A stretch of 49,464 bases of DNA from Caulobacterales bacterium (GCA_947474395.1 CANJID010000028.1:1-49464), one strand, 5' to 3'; counted from the first letter of the stretch, positions 1 through 7,890 are shown. The notes: generated by a model not told the origin, from the letters alone. Numbers and translations: made by a program.

Positions 1-139
1 CGCGCGGCGGCGGGGCCTGCGGCGGGCGGGCGGCCGGGGCGCCGGCGGCGGGCGCGGGCGGCTGGGCGAAGGCGGCGCCGGCGGCGCCAGAAGCCAACGT
101 CATGGCGAGGGCGGCGAGCCCGGTTGCGAGCTTGGTCAT
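1..139 (-). CDS. Secreted Ala/Pro-rich protein, N-terminus only (runs off window)
   Basis: Only the first 46 codons are present; the gene continues past the left edge. The start ATG (137-139) is preceded by a good ribosome site (GGAGGA, about 146-151). The product opens with a short basic n-region (MTKL), a hydrophobic Ala/Leu core and an AFA-Q signal-peptidase site near residue 30, then a Pro/Ala-rich stretch. It is therefore exported, probably periplasmic. It lies on the same strand as the flavoprotein/cytochrome operon, 136 bp after it, so it could be a late operon member or a separate unit. No domain is visible and no function is proposed. Confidence 0.7.
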   Translation of the reverse strand, partial: MTKLATGLAALAMTLASGAAGAAFAQPPAPAAGAPAARPPQAPPPR

Positions 140-186
140 GGAAGTCTCCTCCTTAAGGGCAGGCCCCCACGCCCGCTCGTTGGCGC

Positions 187-267
187 GGACCCTAGGTCCG
201 CTGGATCGAGCTTGGCAACACGCGCTCCGCCGGAAGCAGTTTACGACACCGCGAGAACCTAGGGACC
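187..267. repeat. Long-range inverted repeat around CCTAGG
   Basis: GGACCCTAGGT at 187-197 and ACCTAGGGACC at 257-267 are complementary at 10 of 11 positions, 59 bases apart, in the gap between the cytochrome gene and the next gene. Each arm contains a CCTAGG core. It may be a weak mRNA structure or a pair of protein sites; there is no T-run, so it is not a typical terminator. Confidence 0.3.
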
Positions 268-275
268 CAAGAGCC

Positions 276-617
276 TTATGGGCGTGGGCGGGCTATGTAG
301 GCGCCGAGCGCCGCCAGGTCGGCGTCGCTGACCTCGGTCTTGCGGAAGAAGGGCATGATCGAGACGCCGGTCCGCACGTAGAACCGCGTCAGCTCCGTCG
401 TCAGGTCGGTGCGCTGCTCCAGCGCCCCGGGTTTGGAGCCCTTGTACTTGGCCTCCAGCGACTGGGTGCCGGGGTGGCCGGGGCCCGGCGCGTGGCAAGG
501 CGCGCACCAGCGGTCGAACACTTCGTGGCCCCGCTGCACCGACGGCGCGGGGGCCGCGGCGAGCGCAACGGCGGGCACGGCGGCCCCGAGGGCGGCGGCC
601 AGGACGAGCAGCCTCAT
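276..617 (-). CDS. Class I c-type cytochrome, likely electron acceptor of the adjacent flavoprotein
   Basis: 113-residue exported monohaem cytochrome c. Residues 1-22 form a signal peptide ending in ALA-AAP. The haem motif CAPCH follows at about residues 38-42, and a C-terminal SIMPFF segment supplies the probable axial methionine. The start ATG overlaps the TGA of the upstream flavoprotein gene by four bases (ATGA, 614-617), so the two are translationally coupled. Known relatives of the flavoprotein (4-cresol dehydrogenase, PchF) work as a complex with a small cytochrome c (PchC). By position and size this is the matching electron-transfer subunit (inference). It would act in the periplasm, passing electrons on to the respiratory chain. 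Confidence 0.88.
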   Translation of the reverse strand: MRLLVLAAALGAAVPAVALAAAPAPSVQRGHEVFDRWCAPCHAPGPGHPGTQSLEAKYKGSKPGALEQRTDLTTELTRFYVRTGVSIMPFFRKTEVSDADLAALGAYIARPRP

Positions 618-2248
618 GTCCGCTTCCTCCCCCTCAGGTGCTTGGGCCAGATGCCGTAGCGGCCGGCGGACAGGATGCCGTTGGGATCGACCGCGTCCTT
701 CACCGTCTCGTGGAAGCGCAGCAGCGCATTGTTGTTGAAGGAATAGGCCGCCATCACGTCGTCCTGGTAGGCGGGCGGCGTCCGGTACTCGCCCCAGCCG
801 TGGTCGGCCGCGATCTTGATCAGCTTCCTGAACTTCTCGCGGTTCTCCCGGTTGGTCTTGACGTCGCGGGTGATCGGGAAGCCGAAGATGAAGATGAAGG
901 CCCGGTGCCAGTAGGTGCCCGGTAGCGACAGGGGGCTCATCGGCAGGCCCATCTCCTTGGCGGCTTCGCCAAAAACTTGCTGCGCCTCGAAGATCGCCTC
1001 GGCTGTGCGCGGGATGATCGGTGAGAACCAGATGTGGCCGTCTCCCGGCGGGCTGGTCTCGCTCCTGGCCCCGATGAAGAAGATCGACAGGTTGGGGATG
1101 CCGAAGACCACCTTGTGCACCTTCTCCGCCTGCTCGGGGCTGAGAGGCAGATTGATCAGCGGCTGGTCCTCGAACTTCGCGCCCGGGATGGCGGCGAACC
1201 GCTTCTTGGCGTGGGCCCACTGCGCCCGGATCACCTCGGCGGGCCCGTAGAACTGCAGCTTCAGCCCCCAGAAGCCGGTCCCGGTGCGCGCGCAGAAGGC
1301 TTCCAGCTCGGCGACCGGGAAGTCCCCCGGCCGGTCCAGCAGGCGCTGCACCTCCGGATCGACCGGGAAGCGGAACTGTTCGCCGGGCTCTATGGAGCCG
1401 TTCAGCGGGCTGCCGATGAAGGGCATGCCGTTGTAGACGCCCTGGTTCTCCAGCTCGTTCATGATGTCGATCAGGGGCGTCAGGTCCGCCCGCTTGCCGA
1501 CCGTGATGAGCCCCGACAGGTAAGCCTCGGGCTCGGGCATCAGCCAGAAGCCCATCTTGGTGACGATGCCGAAGTTCGACTGGCTGAACATGCCGTCGAT
1601 CCAGGGGCCGTAGCCGACCTTGTACTGCTGCCAGGTCTTGGCCCCCGGCAGGGCGCCCATGCCGGTGCGCATCACCTCGCCGGTGCCCAGGACCACCTCC
1701 ATGCCGCAGTGGGCGTCGAAGTGGTTGCGGAACGCGTGGGCGGTGTAGCCGCCGCCCCGGTCGAGGGCGTTGCCGACCAGGCTGCCCCAGCCCGGATCGG
1801 GGCAGTCGATCCAGAGCTTGAGCTTCTTCTCCTGGATATGGCGGTAGAGGTCGAAATAGCTGACCCCCGGCTCGACCAGGGCGAAGGCGTTCTTCTCGTC
1901 GACCTCCAGCACCCGGTTCATGCGCTTGAGGTCGAGCACCACGCTGCCCGACAGGGCCGGCGCCGAGCCGCCGTAGCCGAGGTTCTTGCCCGTGGAGATG
2001 GGATAGAGCGGGATCTTGTACTTGTTGGCGATGCGGACGATCGCCTGCACCGCTTCGGTCGAATCCGGCGCCACGGCCGCCGAGGCCAGGCGCTCCTCCG
2101 GCTCGCCCCAGAAGGGGGTGTAGGCGTCGCGGTAGAGAGCGACGTCCTCGTCCGAGGTGAAGACCCAATCCTTGCCGATGGCGGCGCCAAACTCCGCCAG
2201 GGCCTTGTCGAAATCGCCACGGGAGACGCCCGGGGGCAGCATGGCCAT
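614..2248 (-). CDS. FAD-linked oxidoreductase of the 4-cresol dehydrogenase / vanillyl-alcohol oxidase family
   Basis: 544-residue flavoprotein. An N-terminal PP-loop FAD-binding domain is visible (STEAVQAIVRIANKY, then YPISTGKNLGYGG near residues 88-105). It is followed by the family signature with DPGWGSLVGNALDRGGG and by HCGMEVVLGTGEVMRTGMG. The C-terminal half contains the long substrate-binding domain typical of PchF and vanillyl-alcohol oxidase. These enzymes oxidise para-substituted phenols at the benzylic carbon through a quinone methide. There is no signal peptide in the chosen frame. The start ATG (2246-2248) has GGGGAGG upstream. It is coupled to the cytochrome c gene by an ATGA overlap and lies 11 bp after the upstream gene. 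The exact phenol is unknown; a lignin-type aromatic is plausible. Confidence 0.87.
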   Translation of the reverse strand: MAMLPPGVSRGDFDKALAEFGAAIGKDWVFTSDEDVALYRDAYTPFWGEPEERLASAAVAPDSTEAVQAIVRIANKYKIPLYPISTGKNLGYGGSAPALSGSVVLDLKRMNRVLEVDEKNAFALVEPGVSYFDLYRHIQEKKLKLWIDCPDPGWGSLVGNALDRGGGYTAHAFRNHFDAHCGMEVVLGTGEVMRTGMGALPGAKTWQQYKVGYGPWIDGMFSQSNFGIVTKMGFWLMPEPEAYLSGLITVGKRADLTPLIDIMNELENQGVYNGMPFIGSPLNGSIEPGEQFRFPVDPEVQRLLDRPGDFPVAELEAFCARTGTGFWGLKLQFYGPAEVIRAQWAHAKKRFAAIPGAKFEDQPLINLPLSPEQAEKVHKVVFGIPNLSIFFIGARSETSPPGDGHIWFSPIIPRTAEAIFEAQQVFGEAAKEMGLPMSPLSLPGTYWHRAFIFIFGFPITRDVKTNRENREKFRKLIKIAADHGWGEYRTPPAYQDDVMAAYSFNNNALLRFHETVKDAVDPNGILSAGRYGIWPKHLRGRKRT

Positions 2249-2259
2249 CGTCGCCTCCC

Positions 2260-2838
2260 CTACCCGCGCCGGATGGGCGCGATGATCCACGAGACCAGCG
2301 GCTCGCCGCTGCCCTTCAGCGAGCGGGCCGCCAGCAGCGCGGCGGCGATGGTCCCGACCTGCGCCGGGCAGCGCACCAGAAGCCGCGCCACGTCGGCTCC
2401 CCACGCCGACCCGGTCAGGCCGAGGTCGGAGGCCTGGCGCACCAGCACGGTGGGCCCGAAGCAGGCGTGCTCGACCCCCTTCGCGCCCGCGGCGCTGTGC
2501 TCGATGCGGAACACCACCCGCATGCCGTGATCCCGGGCGAGCTGCTCCAGGCAGAACAGGGAGTTTGTGGCGGTCAGGCCCGCGATGGGCGCGGGATCGC
2601 CGGCCCACTGCAGGGCGAGCTCGTCGGTCCACAGGCCCGTGACGTCGCCCTCGATCGGGCGTGTCTGCAGGCCCAGCCGCTCGGCCTCGCCGCCGAAGGC
2701 CCGCCCCGGCGCGAATCGTCGGTCGTAGAGCGCCATGCGGATCGGCATGACCCCCCCGGCAGCCGCCGCAGGGGTCGCCGCCAGCGCCGCTGCGGAAACC
2801 GCCAGGCTGGATTGAATGAACTCACGTCGGCTGGCCAA
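2260..2838 (-). CDS. Tat-exported protein of unknown function, first gene of the aromatic-oxidation operon
   Basis: 192 residues from a TTG start at 2836-2838, chosen because GGGAGG lies just upstream at optimal spacing and because the reading then begins directly with a twin-arginine signal (ASRREFIQSS, then an Ala-rich core and AAAAGG). The mature part contains a region such as GLTATNSLFCLEQLARDHGM, recalling small periplasmic binding or accessory proteins, but I do not recognise the family. Only 11 bp separate it from the flavoprotein gene, so it is in the same operon. Tat export suggests that it folds in the cytoplasm before crossing. It might aid cofactor loading or localisation of the dehydrogenase (inference only). 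Confidence 0.72.
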   Translation of the reverse strand: MASRREFIQSSLAVSAAALAATPAAAAGGVMPIRMALYDRRFAPGRAFGGEAERLGLQTRPIEGDVTGLWTDELALQWAGDPAPIAGLTATNSLFCLEQLARDHGMRVVFRIEHSAAGAKGVEHACFGPTVLVRQASDLGLTGSAWGADVARLLVRCPAQVGTIAAALLAARSLKGSGEPLVSWIIAPIRRG

Positions 2839-2853
2839 TCGGTCCTCCCAAGG

Positions 2854-2880
2854 CCTCGACTTATCTTTGTTAAGTCGAGG
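2854..2880 (-). promoter_or_regulatory. Perfect 10-bp hairpin just before the TTG start of the aromatic operon
   Basis: CCTCGACTTA (2854-2863) and TAAGTCGAGG (2871-2880) are perfect reverse complements around a 7-base loop. The hairpin ends about 15 bases before the TTG start and about 7 bases from the GGGAGG ribosome site of the downstream gene. There is no following T-run. It could be an operator or an RNA structure that tunes translation of the first gene. Confidence 0.45.
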
Positions 2881-2893
2881 CTCGCGCAGAACC

Positions 2894-2945
2894 GTTGCGT
2901 GCGCAACCAAAAACCCGGAGCCCTCCACAGGCCCGTACGCGCAAC
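2894..2945. promoter_or_regulatory. Cluster of CGCAAC half-sites (candidate operator)
   Basis: GTTGCG-TG-CGCAAC (2894-2907) is a perfect inverted repeat. A further copy of the half-site, CGCAAC, lies at 2940-2945, and both forward copies are followed by a similar AAAAACCC stretch. They sit between the rplA terminator and the start of the flavoprotein operon, where the operon promoter must lie. A dimeric repressor or activator site is likely, but the regulator is not in the window. Confidence 0.4.
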
Positions 2946-2946
2946 G

Positions 2947-2977
2947 AAAAACCCAGGCCCCCGGAGGGGGACCTGGG
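2947..2977 (-). terminator. Rho-independent terminator of the rplK-rplA operon
   Basis: On the minus strand, CCCAGGTCCCC pairs with GGGGGCCTGGG (one bulged base) around a short loop and is followed directly by TTTTT. It lies 40 bases past the rplA stop codon. It separates the ribosomal operon from the flavoprotein operon on the same strand. Confidence 0.85.
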
Positions 2978-3017
2978 CTCATTTCGTCTCGCCATTCGCC
3001 GCCGAAGCGGCGAAGCA

Positions 3018-3704
3018 TCAGGCGTTGATGCTGGCGGTGTCGATCTTCACGCCCGGCCCCATGGTGGAGCTGATCGAGACGCGCTTGATGTAGGTGCCTT
3101 TGGCGCCGGTCGGCTTGGCCTTGGTCAGGGCGTCCACCAGGGCGCGGATGTTGGCCGTCAGGGCTTCGTCGGTGAAGGAGGCCTTGCCGATGCCGGCGTG
3201 GACGATGCCCGCCTTCTCGACGCGGAACTCGATCGCCCCGCCCTTGGCGTCCTTGACCGCCTGGGCGACGTTCGGGGTGACGGTGCCGACCTTGGGGTTC
3301 GGCATCAGGCCACGGGGGCCCAGCACCTTACCGAGGCGACCCACCAGGGCCATCATGTCCGGGGACGCGATGACCCGATCGAAGTCCATGAAGCCGCCCT
3401 GGATCCGCTCGACCAGGTCCTCGGCGCCCACCACGTCGGCGCCCGCCGCGAGGGCGGCGTCGGCGTTGGGGCCCTTGGCGAACACGGCGACCCGCACGTC
3501 GCGGCCCGTGCCCGAGGGCAGGTTCACGACGCCGCGGACCTGCTGGTCCGCGTGACGGGGATCTACCCCTAAGTTGATGGCGATCTCGACGGTCTCGTCG
3601 AACTTGGCCGAGGCGTTGGCCTTGACGGTCTTGACCGCCTCGTCGACGCCGTAGCTCTTGTCCCGATCAACCGACCAGGCCTTGATGCGCTTTGCTTGTG
3701 CCAT
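3018..3704 (-). CDS. rplA: 50S ribosomal protein L1 (uL1)
   Basis: 228 residues, the normal length. L1 forms the mobile stalk of the large subunit next to the E site and helps release deacylated tRNA. In many bacteria it also represses its own rplK-rplA message. Family landmarks visible are [20 protein letters not shown] near residue 36, the [20 protein letters not shown] segment in domain II, and the C-terminal GPGVKIDT. It starts three bases after rplK. A strong terminator follows, and rplJ/rplL are not downstream, unlike the enterobacterial order. Confidence 0.97.
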   Translation of the reverse strand: MAQAKRIKAWSVDRDKSYGVDEAVKTVKANASAKFDETVEIAINLGVDPRHADQQVRGVVNLPSGTGRDVRVAVFAKGPNADAALAAGADVVGAEDLVERIQGGFMDFDRVIASPDMMALVGRLGKVLGPRGLMPNPKVGTVTPNVAQAVKDAKGGAIEFRVEKAGIVHAGIGKASFTDEALTANIRALVDALTKAKPTGAKGTYIKRVSISSTMGPGVKIDTASINA

Positions 3705-3707
3705 GGT

Positions 3708-4136
3708 CTAGTCCACCACCTGCAGGCCCATCGAGCGAGCCGAACCCTCGATGATGCGGGTCGCGGCTTCGACGTCGACGGCGTTGAGATCCTTCATCTT
3801 CTTCTCGGCGATGTCGCGGCACTGGGCGCGCGTCACCTTGCCGGCGTAGTCGCGCCCGGTCGTCCCGGAGCCCGACTTGATGCCCGCCGCCGCCTTCAGG
3901 AAGAAGGTCGCGGGAGGCGTCTTGGTGATGAAGGTGAACGACTTGTCCTGATAGACGGTGATGACGGTCGGCAAGGGCGTGCCCTTGTCCATCTCGCCGG
4001 TACGCGCGTTGAACTCCTTGCAGAAGCCCATGATGTTGACGCCGCGCTGGCCGAGCGCCGGCCCGATGGGCGGCGACGGAGTGGCGGCGCCCGCGGGCAC
4101 CTGCAGCTTGATGTAGCCCAGAATCTTCTTGGCCAT
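3708..4136 (-). CDS. rplK: 50S ribosomal protein L11 (uL11)
   Basis: 142 residues, standard length. L11 binds the GTPase-associated centre of 23S rRNA and takes part in factor binding and in activation of Rel by uncharged tRNA. The N-terminal proline-rich lobe ([20 protein letters not shown], residues 14-33) and the C-terminal RNA-binding domain with [10 protein letters not shown] are clear. The ATG at 4134-4136 has TTAGGAGG upstream. It lies 102 bp after nusG in a region that can fold into a leader hairpin, and three bases before rplA. Confidence 0.97.
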   Translation of the reverse strand: MAKKILGYIKLQVPAGAATPSPPIGPALGQRGVNIMGFCKEFNARTGEMDKGTPLPTVITVYQDKSFTFITKTPPATFFLKAAAGIKSGSGTTGRDYAGKVTRAQCRDIAEKKMKDLNAVDVEAATRIIEGSARSMGLQVVD

Positions 4137-4183
4137 CTTCGCCTCCTAATTACGGCCCGCGGGATTGCGGCGGCCGTCTAGAG

Positions 4184-4214
4184 CCGTGGTGCGGAGTTGG
4201 CGCTCCTCCCACGG
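4184..4214 (-). promoter_or_regulatory. Candidate L1-autoregulatory hairpin in the rplK leader
   Basis: In the nusG-rplK gap, CCGTGG (minus strand from 4214) pairs with CCACGG (4184-4189). An inner GGAG/CTCC stem is separated by an asymmetric internal loop, and the apical loop is CGCCAA. L1 is known to bind a short two-stem element with an asymmetric loop in rplK-rplA leaders that mimics its 23S site. The fit here is structural and not proven. Confidence 0.4.
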
Positions 4215-4238
4215 ATTTGCACGTAAGTCGTCAGGCGG

Positions 4239-4823
4239 TCAGACCGCCTTTTCGACCTGCGCGTATTCCAGGTCCACCGGGGTGGCGCGGCCGAAGATCG
4301 ACACGCTGACACGCAGGCGGGCCCGCTCCTCGTCGACGCTTTCAACCACGCCGTCGAAGCTCTGGAAGGGACCGTCGGTCACCTTCACCTTTTCGCCGAT
4401 GTCGAAGTGGATGGTCGGCTTCGGCCGCTCCACGCCCTCTTCGATGGCGCCGATGATGCGCGCGACTTCCTTTTCGGAAACCGGCATCGGCTTGTTCTGG
4501 CTGCCCAGGAAGCCGGTCACCTTCGGGGTGTTCTTGATCAGGTGGTAGGCCTCGTCGGAGAGGTCCATCTTCACCAGCACGTAGCCGGGGAAGAACTTGC
4601 GTTCCGAGTTGATCTTCCGCCCGCGGCGGATTTCCACCACGTCCTCGGTCGGCACCAGGATCTCGGAGAAGCTGTCCTCCAGCCCCTGGCTCTTGGCCTG
4701 CTCGCGGATCGACTCGGCCACCTTCTTCTCGAAGTTCGAGTAGGCGTGGACGATGTACCACTTGTGGTGGGGATTGGAGGTCTTGGTTTCGACCGGGGTC
4801 GCCGGCGTCGTGGCTGCGCTCAT
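4239..4823 (-). CDS. nusG: Transcription termination/antitermination protein NusG
   Basis: 194 residues. The N-terminal NGN domain begins at WYIVHAYSNFEKKVAESI (about residue 22) and carries the RNA-polymerase-binding face with FFPGYVLVKM. The C-terminal KOW domain contains GEKVKVTDGPFQSFDGVVES near residues 142-161. NusG suppresses pausing, recruits Rho and couples transcription to the ribosome. An unstructured Ala/Thr-rich leader of about 20 residues precedes the NGN domain. It follows secE by 11 bp, the usual bacterial pairing. Confidence 0.97.
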   Translation of the reverse strand: MSAATTPATPVETKTSNPHHKWYIVHAYSNFEKKVAESIREQAKSQGLEDSFSEILVPTEDVVEIRRGRKINSERKFFPGYVLVKMDLSDEAYHLIKNTPKVTGFLGSQNKPMPVSEKEVARIIGAIEEGVERPKPTIHFDIGEKVKVTDGPFQSFDGVVESVDEERARLRVSVSIFGRATPVDLEYAQVEKAV

Positions 4824-4834
4824 CGGTTCGTCCC

Positions 4835-5143
4835 TCAGACGGCCAGCTTGAGAAGCTGCTGCACCAGGAAGCTCAGCGTGCCGTCCACCACCGTGAAGAA
4901 GATGGCCGTCACCACCACCATGATGAGAACCATCACCGAGGTGATCCAGGTCTCCTTCCAGGTGGTCCAGGTGATCTTGCGGCCCTCGGCCCTCACCTCG
5001 CGGAAGAACTGCACCGGACTGATGCGCGGCCGGTTCTGAGCCGGAGCCTCGCTGTTCGTCGGCAGGGCGCGGGGCTGCGTCGGCGCAGAACTCCGTCCCT
5101 TGGCGCCGCGCGCCAGCATGTTCATGCCCTTACCTTTGGCCAT
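4835..5143 (-). CDS. secE: Preprotein translocase subunit SecE
   Basis: 102 residues, short single-span type. A polar N-terminal tail of about 50 residues is followed by the conserved amphipathic segment FFREVRAEGRKITWTTWKE (about residues 46-64) and one membrane helix (VMVLIMVVVTAIFFTVV). SecE clamps SecY in the translocon. The ATG at 5141-5143 has only a poor ribosome site; an internal ATG six codons on, after AAAGGTAAGG, is an alternative that would remove a few residues. It lies between tRNA-Trp and nusG, the classic order. Confidence 0.93.
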   Translation of the reverse strand: MAKGKGMNMLARGAKGRSSAPTQPRALPTNSEAPAQNRPRISPVQFFREVRAEGRKITWTTWKETWITSVMVLIMVVVTAIFFTVVDGTLSFLVQQLLKLAV

Positions 5144-5249
5144 GGGAGCGGTTCGCCTGACCCTGTCTAAACAGCCTCGCCGTCGCGGCGCGGCCTGAAC
5201 ATCTACACATATGGTGCGCCGCCTGACGGGGTGCACCGGTGAACTCGAT

Positions 5250-5325
5250 TGGCAGGAGTGGAGGGACTCGAACCCCCGGCCCTCGGTTTTGGAGACCGAT
5301 GCTCTACCAGCTGAGCTACACTCCT
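5250..5325 (-). tRNA. tRNA-Trp (anticodon CCA)
   Basis: A 76-base cloverleaf read on the minus strand. The acceptor is AGGAGTG paired with CACTCCT, with discriminator G and an encoded CCA end (5250-5252). The D arm is GCTC...GAGC and the anticodon stem TCGGT/ACCGA encloses loop CTCCAAA. The anticodon CCA occupies 5290-5292, and the T arm has GGTTCGAGTCC. It stands directly upstream of secE, as in most proteobacteria. Confidence 0.97.
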
Positions 5326-5339
5326 TCGGCAAATGAAGA

Positions 5340-5371
5340 GTGCGCCGGAAGGCGGTGACCCGCCGGCGCAC
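5340..5371 (-). terminator. Hairpin between the peroxidase gene and tRNA-Trp
   Basis: GTGCGCCGG (5340-5348) and CCGGCGCAC (5363-5371) are perfect complements, with a nested GGCGG/CCGCC pair. On the minus strand it follows the glutathione peroxidase stop by about 65 bases and is followed by TCTTCATTT, a weak T-run. It may end the peroxidase transcript before the tRNA. Confidence 0.45.
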
Positions 5372-5435
5372 ACGGCCTTCGCCGGAGCGGCTGCGTTTAT
5401 CAGCGCGGGGAATTGGAGGCAAGGCCGGCGGGGCG

Positions 5436-5933
5436 CTACAGCGCAGCCTCGATCGCCTGGGTCAGCACCTCGTCCTGGGGATTGGTGCGGGGGGCGAAGG
5501 CGGCGATGGGCCGGCCGTCCTTGCCGATCAGGATCTTGTGGAAGTTCCAGGTGGGCTCGGCCGCCTCGCCCAGGCGCTCCCGGGCCCAGGCGTAGAAGGG
5601 GTGTGCGCCCTTACCCTTGACCGTGTTCTTGGCGGTCATCGGGAAGTCCACGCCGTAGGTCAGGCTGCAGAAGCCGGCGATCTCGGCCTCGGTCCCCGGC
5701 TCCTGGCCGGCGAAGTCGTTGGAGGGCACGCCCAGCACCACCAGGCCCTTGTCGCGGTAGTCGCGCCAGAGCTGCTCCAGCCCCTCGTACTGGGGCGTCA
5801 GCCCGCACTTGGAGGCCGTGTTGACCACCAGCACCGCCTTGCCGCGGAAGTCCGACAGCGGCATCGGCTTGCCGTCGATGCCGGTGAAGCTGAAGCCGTA
5901 GGCGTCCGCCGCCCCGTCTGAAGTCTCCGTCAT
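5436..5933 (-). CDS. Glutathione peroxidase family protein (thiol peroxidase)
   Basis: 165 residues, typical of bacterial BtuE/Gpx-like enzymes that reduce hydroperoxides with thioredoxin or glutathione. The peroxidatic Cys43 lies in NTASKCGLTPQYEGL. Gln77 (NDFAGQEPG) and Trp129 (WNFHK) complete the catalytic set. Cys89 in GFCSLTYGVDFPM is in the usual place for a resolving cysteine. It has no signal peptide, so it is cytoplasmic. The start ATG overlaps the stop of the upstream Gfo/Idh gene (ATGA), so the two are co-translated. Confidence 0.93.
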   Translation of the reverse strand: MTETSDGAADAYGFSFTGIDGKPMPLSDFRGKAVLVVNTASKCGLTPQYEGLEQLWRDYRDKGLVVLGVPSNDFAGQEPGTEAEIAGFCSLTYGVDFPMTAKNTVKGKGAHPFYAWARERLGEAAEPTWNFHKILIGKDGRPIAAFAPRTNPQDEVLTQAIEAAL

Positions 5934-6844
5934 TCCTGCTCTCCTGTGCCGATCCCCGCCGCCCGCTCGATCTGCAAGGCCAGGCCCAACGCCCCGACCC
6001 CTTCGGCCCCGGTGACCGCCGGGCGGTCCGCCTCGCCCCGCACGGCGGCTAGGAACTGCGCCACGCTGACCCCCAGGGGATCGCGCCCCGCGGGCGTCTC
6101 GGCAAAGTCGGGATTGAGGGCGAAGGCCGTGGTGTTGCGGAACGAGGGCGCCAGGAAGTCGATCTCCACCACGCCGGAAGGGTAGGTCAGGCGCATGGTC
6201 CGCTCCCGCGCCGCCGCCTGGCGCGAAGCCTCGAACCTCCCTGTGGTCCCGCCGGCGAAGCGCACTTCGGCCCGCACCTCGTCGAACCCGCCGCTCGCAT
6301 GCACCTGCGCCTCCCCGCCGCCGGCCAGGGCCAGCCCCAGGTCGAGGTCGTGGATCATCAGGTCGAGCACGCAGGAGATGTCCCGGTTGCGCTCATTGGG
6401 CGTGCCCCGCCGCACGGCCTCCACCGAGAGCGGTCGCTCGGGGGCGTCGAACAGGCCCATGGCGGCGAACACCACCCGCTCCTGGTGCCCGACGGCCAGG
6501 GCGATGCCGGCGGTGGCCGCCCGCGCCACCAGCGCGCGCGCTTCGTCCAGGGTGTCGGCCAGGGGCTTTTCCACATAGGCCGCCTTGCCCGCCGCGATGA
6601 CCCGGGCGGCGATGGCCGCGTGGGTGGCGCCGGGGGTGGCGACGGTGACCACGTCCACCGCCTCCAGGAAGGGCTCGATGGCGTCGAAGGCCCGTGCGCC
6701 GAGGGGACCCGCCAGGGCCTCGGCGCGGTCCAGGTGGATGTCGAAGACGGCGGCGAGTTCGACGTCCGGCAGGCTGGCGTACTTCTTGGCATGGAAGCCG
6801 CCGAAGACGCCCGCGCCCGCCACCCCTGCCCTCAATACGCCCAT
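5930..6844 (-). CDS. Gfo/Idh/MocA-family NAD(P)-dependent oxidoreductase
   Basis: 304 residues from the ATG at 6842-6844; an in-frame TTG 15 codons earlier is possible but lacks a ribosome site. The Rossmann motif GVAGAGVFGGFHAKKY stands at the N-terminus. The VEKPLADTLDEARALV segment near residue 90 carries the EKP motif typical of the family, and VLDLMIHDLDLGLAL is the catalytic-region signature with His. Members oxidise sugars or inositols or reduce related substrates; the substrate here is unknown. It is coupled to the peroxidase gene by a four-base overlap, and nothing in the pair shows a shared pathway. Confidence 0.88.
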   Translation of the reverse strand: MGVLRAGVAGAGVFGGFHAKKYASLPDVELAAVFDIHLDRAEALAGPLGARAFDAIEPFLEAVDVVTVATPGATHAAIAARVIAAGKAAYVEKPLADTLDEARALVARAATAGIALAVGHQERVVFAAMGLFDAPERPLSVEAVRRGTPNERNRDISCVLDLMIHDLDLGLALAGGGEAQVHASGGFDEVRAEVRFAGGTTGRFEASRQAAARERTMRLTYPSGVVEIDFLAPSFRNTTAFALNPDFAETPAGRDPLGVSVAQFLAAVRGEADRPAVTGAEGVGALGLALQIERAAGIGTGEQE

Positions 6845-6993
6845 CGTCTGCACACCCGCTCGCGGCCGCCCCGACGGGGCGCGCGCCAAAAGGAGGGGAA
6901 AGTGTCGGCCTCCGGCCCTCAGCGCAAGCGGGCAGGCGTGGCGCAGGGACGCCGCGCGCTGTAAGAAGCGCTCCCGCCTCCTGGAGAGCCCGC

Positions 6994-7890
6994 GTGTCCC
7001 GACTGTTCGGCGCCTATGTGATCGTGGACTGGAACGCTGCTTCCAAGCCGGCGGTCGGCGGAGATTCCATCTGGATCGGGGTGATGAAGCGCGACGTGCG
7101 CTTCCGCCTTGCGTTCGAAAGCTTCAACCCGGCGACCCGCGCCGAGGCCGAGGCGCGCCTCAACCTGATCCTCGACGACCTGAAGAAGCGCGGCGAGAAG
7201 GTGCTGCTGGGCTTCGACTTCCCCCTGGGCTTCCCCCGCGGCCTCGCGGCCGGCCTGAAGCTGCAGGGCGAGCCGTGGTCGGCGGTCTGGGACCAGCTCG
7301 ACAAGATGGTCAAGGACAAGGCGGACAACACCAACAACCGCTTCGCGGTCGGCTCGGAGATCAACCGGCGGACCACCGGCGGGCCCTTCCCCTTCTGGGG
7401 CTGCCCGCCCCGGGACACCCTGACCACGCTCCAGCCCAAGCGCACCAAGGAGCACGGCGAGGGGGACATCCCCGAATTCCGCCACGCGGAGCTGGCCGTA
7501 AAACCGCCCGCCGTCCCGGTGTGGAAGCTCTATTACAACGGCTCGGTCGGGGGTCAGGCGATTCTGGGAATTCCCTTCGCGCGCCGGCTGAAGAAGGCTC
7601 GCGGCGACGCCATGAAGGTCTGGCCGTTCGAGACCGGCTGGAAAGCCCTCGCCCCCGCCGACCTCGAGGGCGTCGAGGTGCTGGCCGCCGAGGTCTATCC
7701 CTCGCTCTACAAGGCCGTCCCCCTGGCGGGCGAGGTCAAGGACCAGGCCCTGGTCCGCACCGCCGCGGAGCACTTCGCCCGCCTGGACGAGGCCGGCAAG
7801 CTGGGCGCCGCCTTCGCCGCGCCCAAGACCGCCGACGAAGCCGTGACCGGCGACGTCGAGCGCGAAGAGGGCTGGATTCTCGGGGTCTAA
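6994..7890 (+). CDS. DUF429-like / RNase-H-fold hypothetical protein
   Basis: 298 residues from a GTG at 6994-6996, chosen because CTGGAG precedes it and because the recognisable sequence begins there (VSRLFGAYVIVDWNAASKP). The opening strand with an acidic residue (VIVDWNAAS), a second GFDFPLGFPRG near residue 73 and a late EVYPSLYKA resemble the DUF429 group, which has an RNase-H-like fold. Annotation pipelines sometimes call similar proteins cobalamin or molybdopterin accessory proteins, but nothing here supports that. It stands alone and convergent with the UrcA gene. Confidence 0.65.
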   Translation: MSRLFGAYVIVDWNAASKPAVGGDSIWIGVMKRDVRFRLAFESFNPATRAEAEARLNLILDDLKKRGEKVLLGFDFPLGFPRGLAAGLKLQGEPWSAVWDQLDKMVKDKADNTNNRFAVGSEINRRTTGGPFPFWGCPPRDTLTTLQPKRTKEHGEGDIPEFRHAELAVKPPAVPVWKLYYNGSVGGQAILGIPFARRLKKARGDAMKVWPFETGWKALAPADLEGVEVLAAEVYPSLYKAVPLAGEVKDQALVRTAAEHFARLDEAGKLGAAFAAPKTADEAVTGDVEREEGWILGV

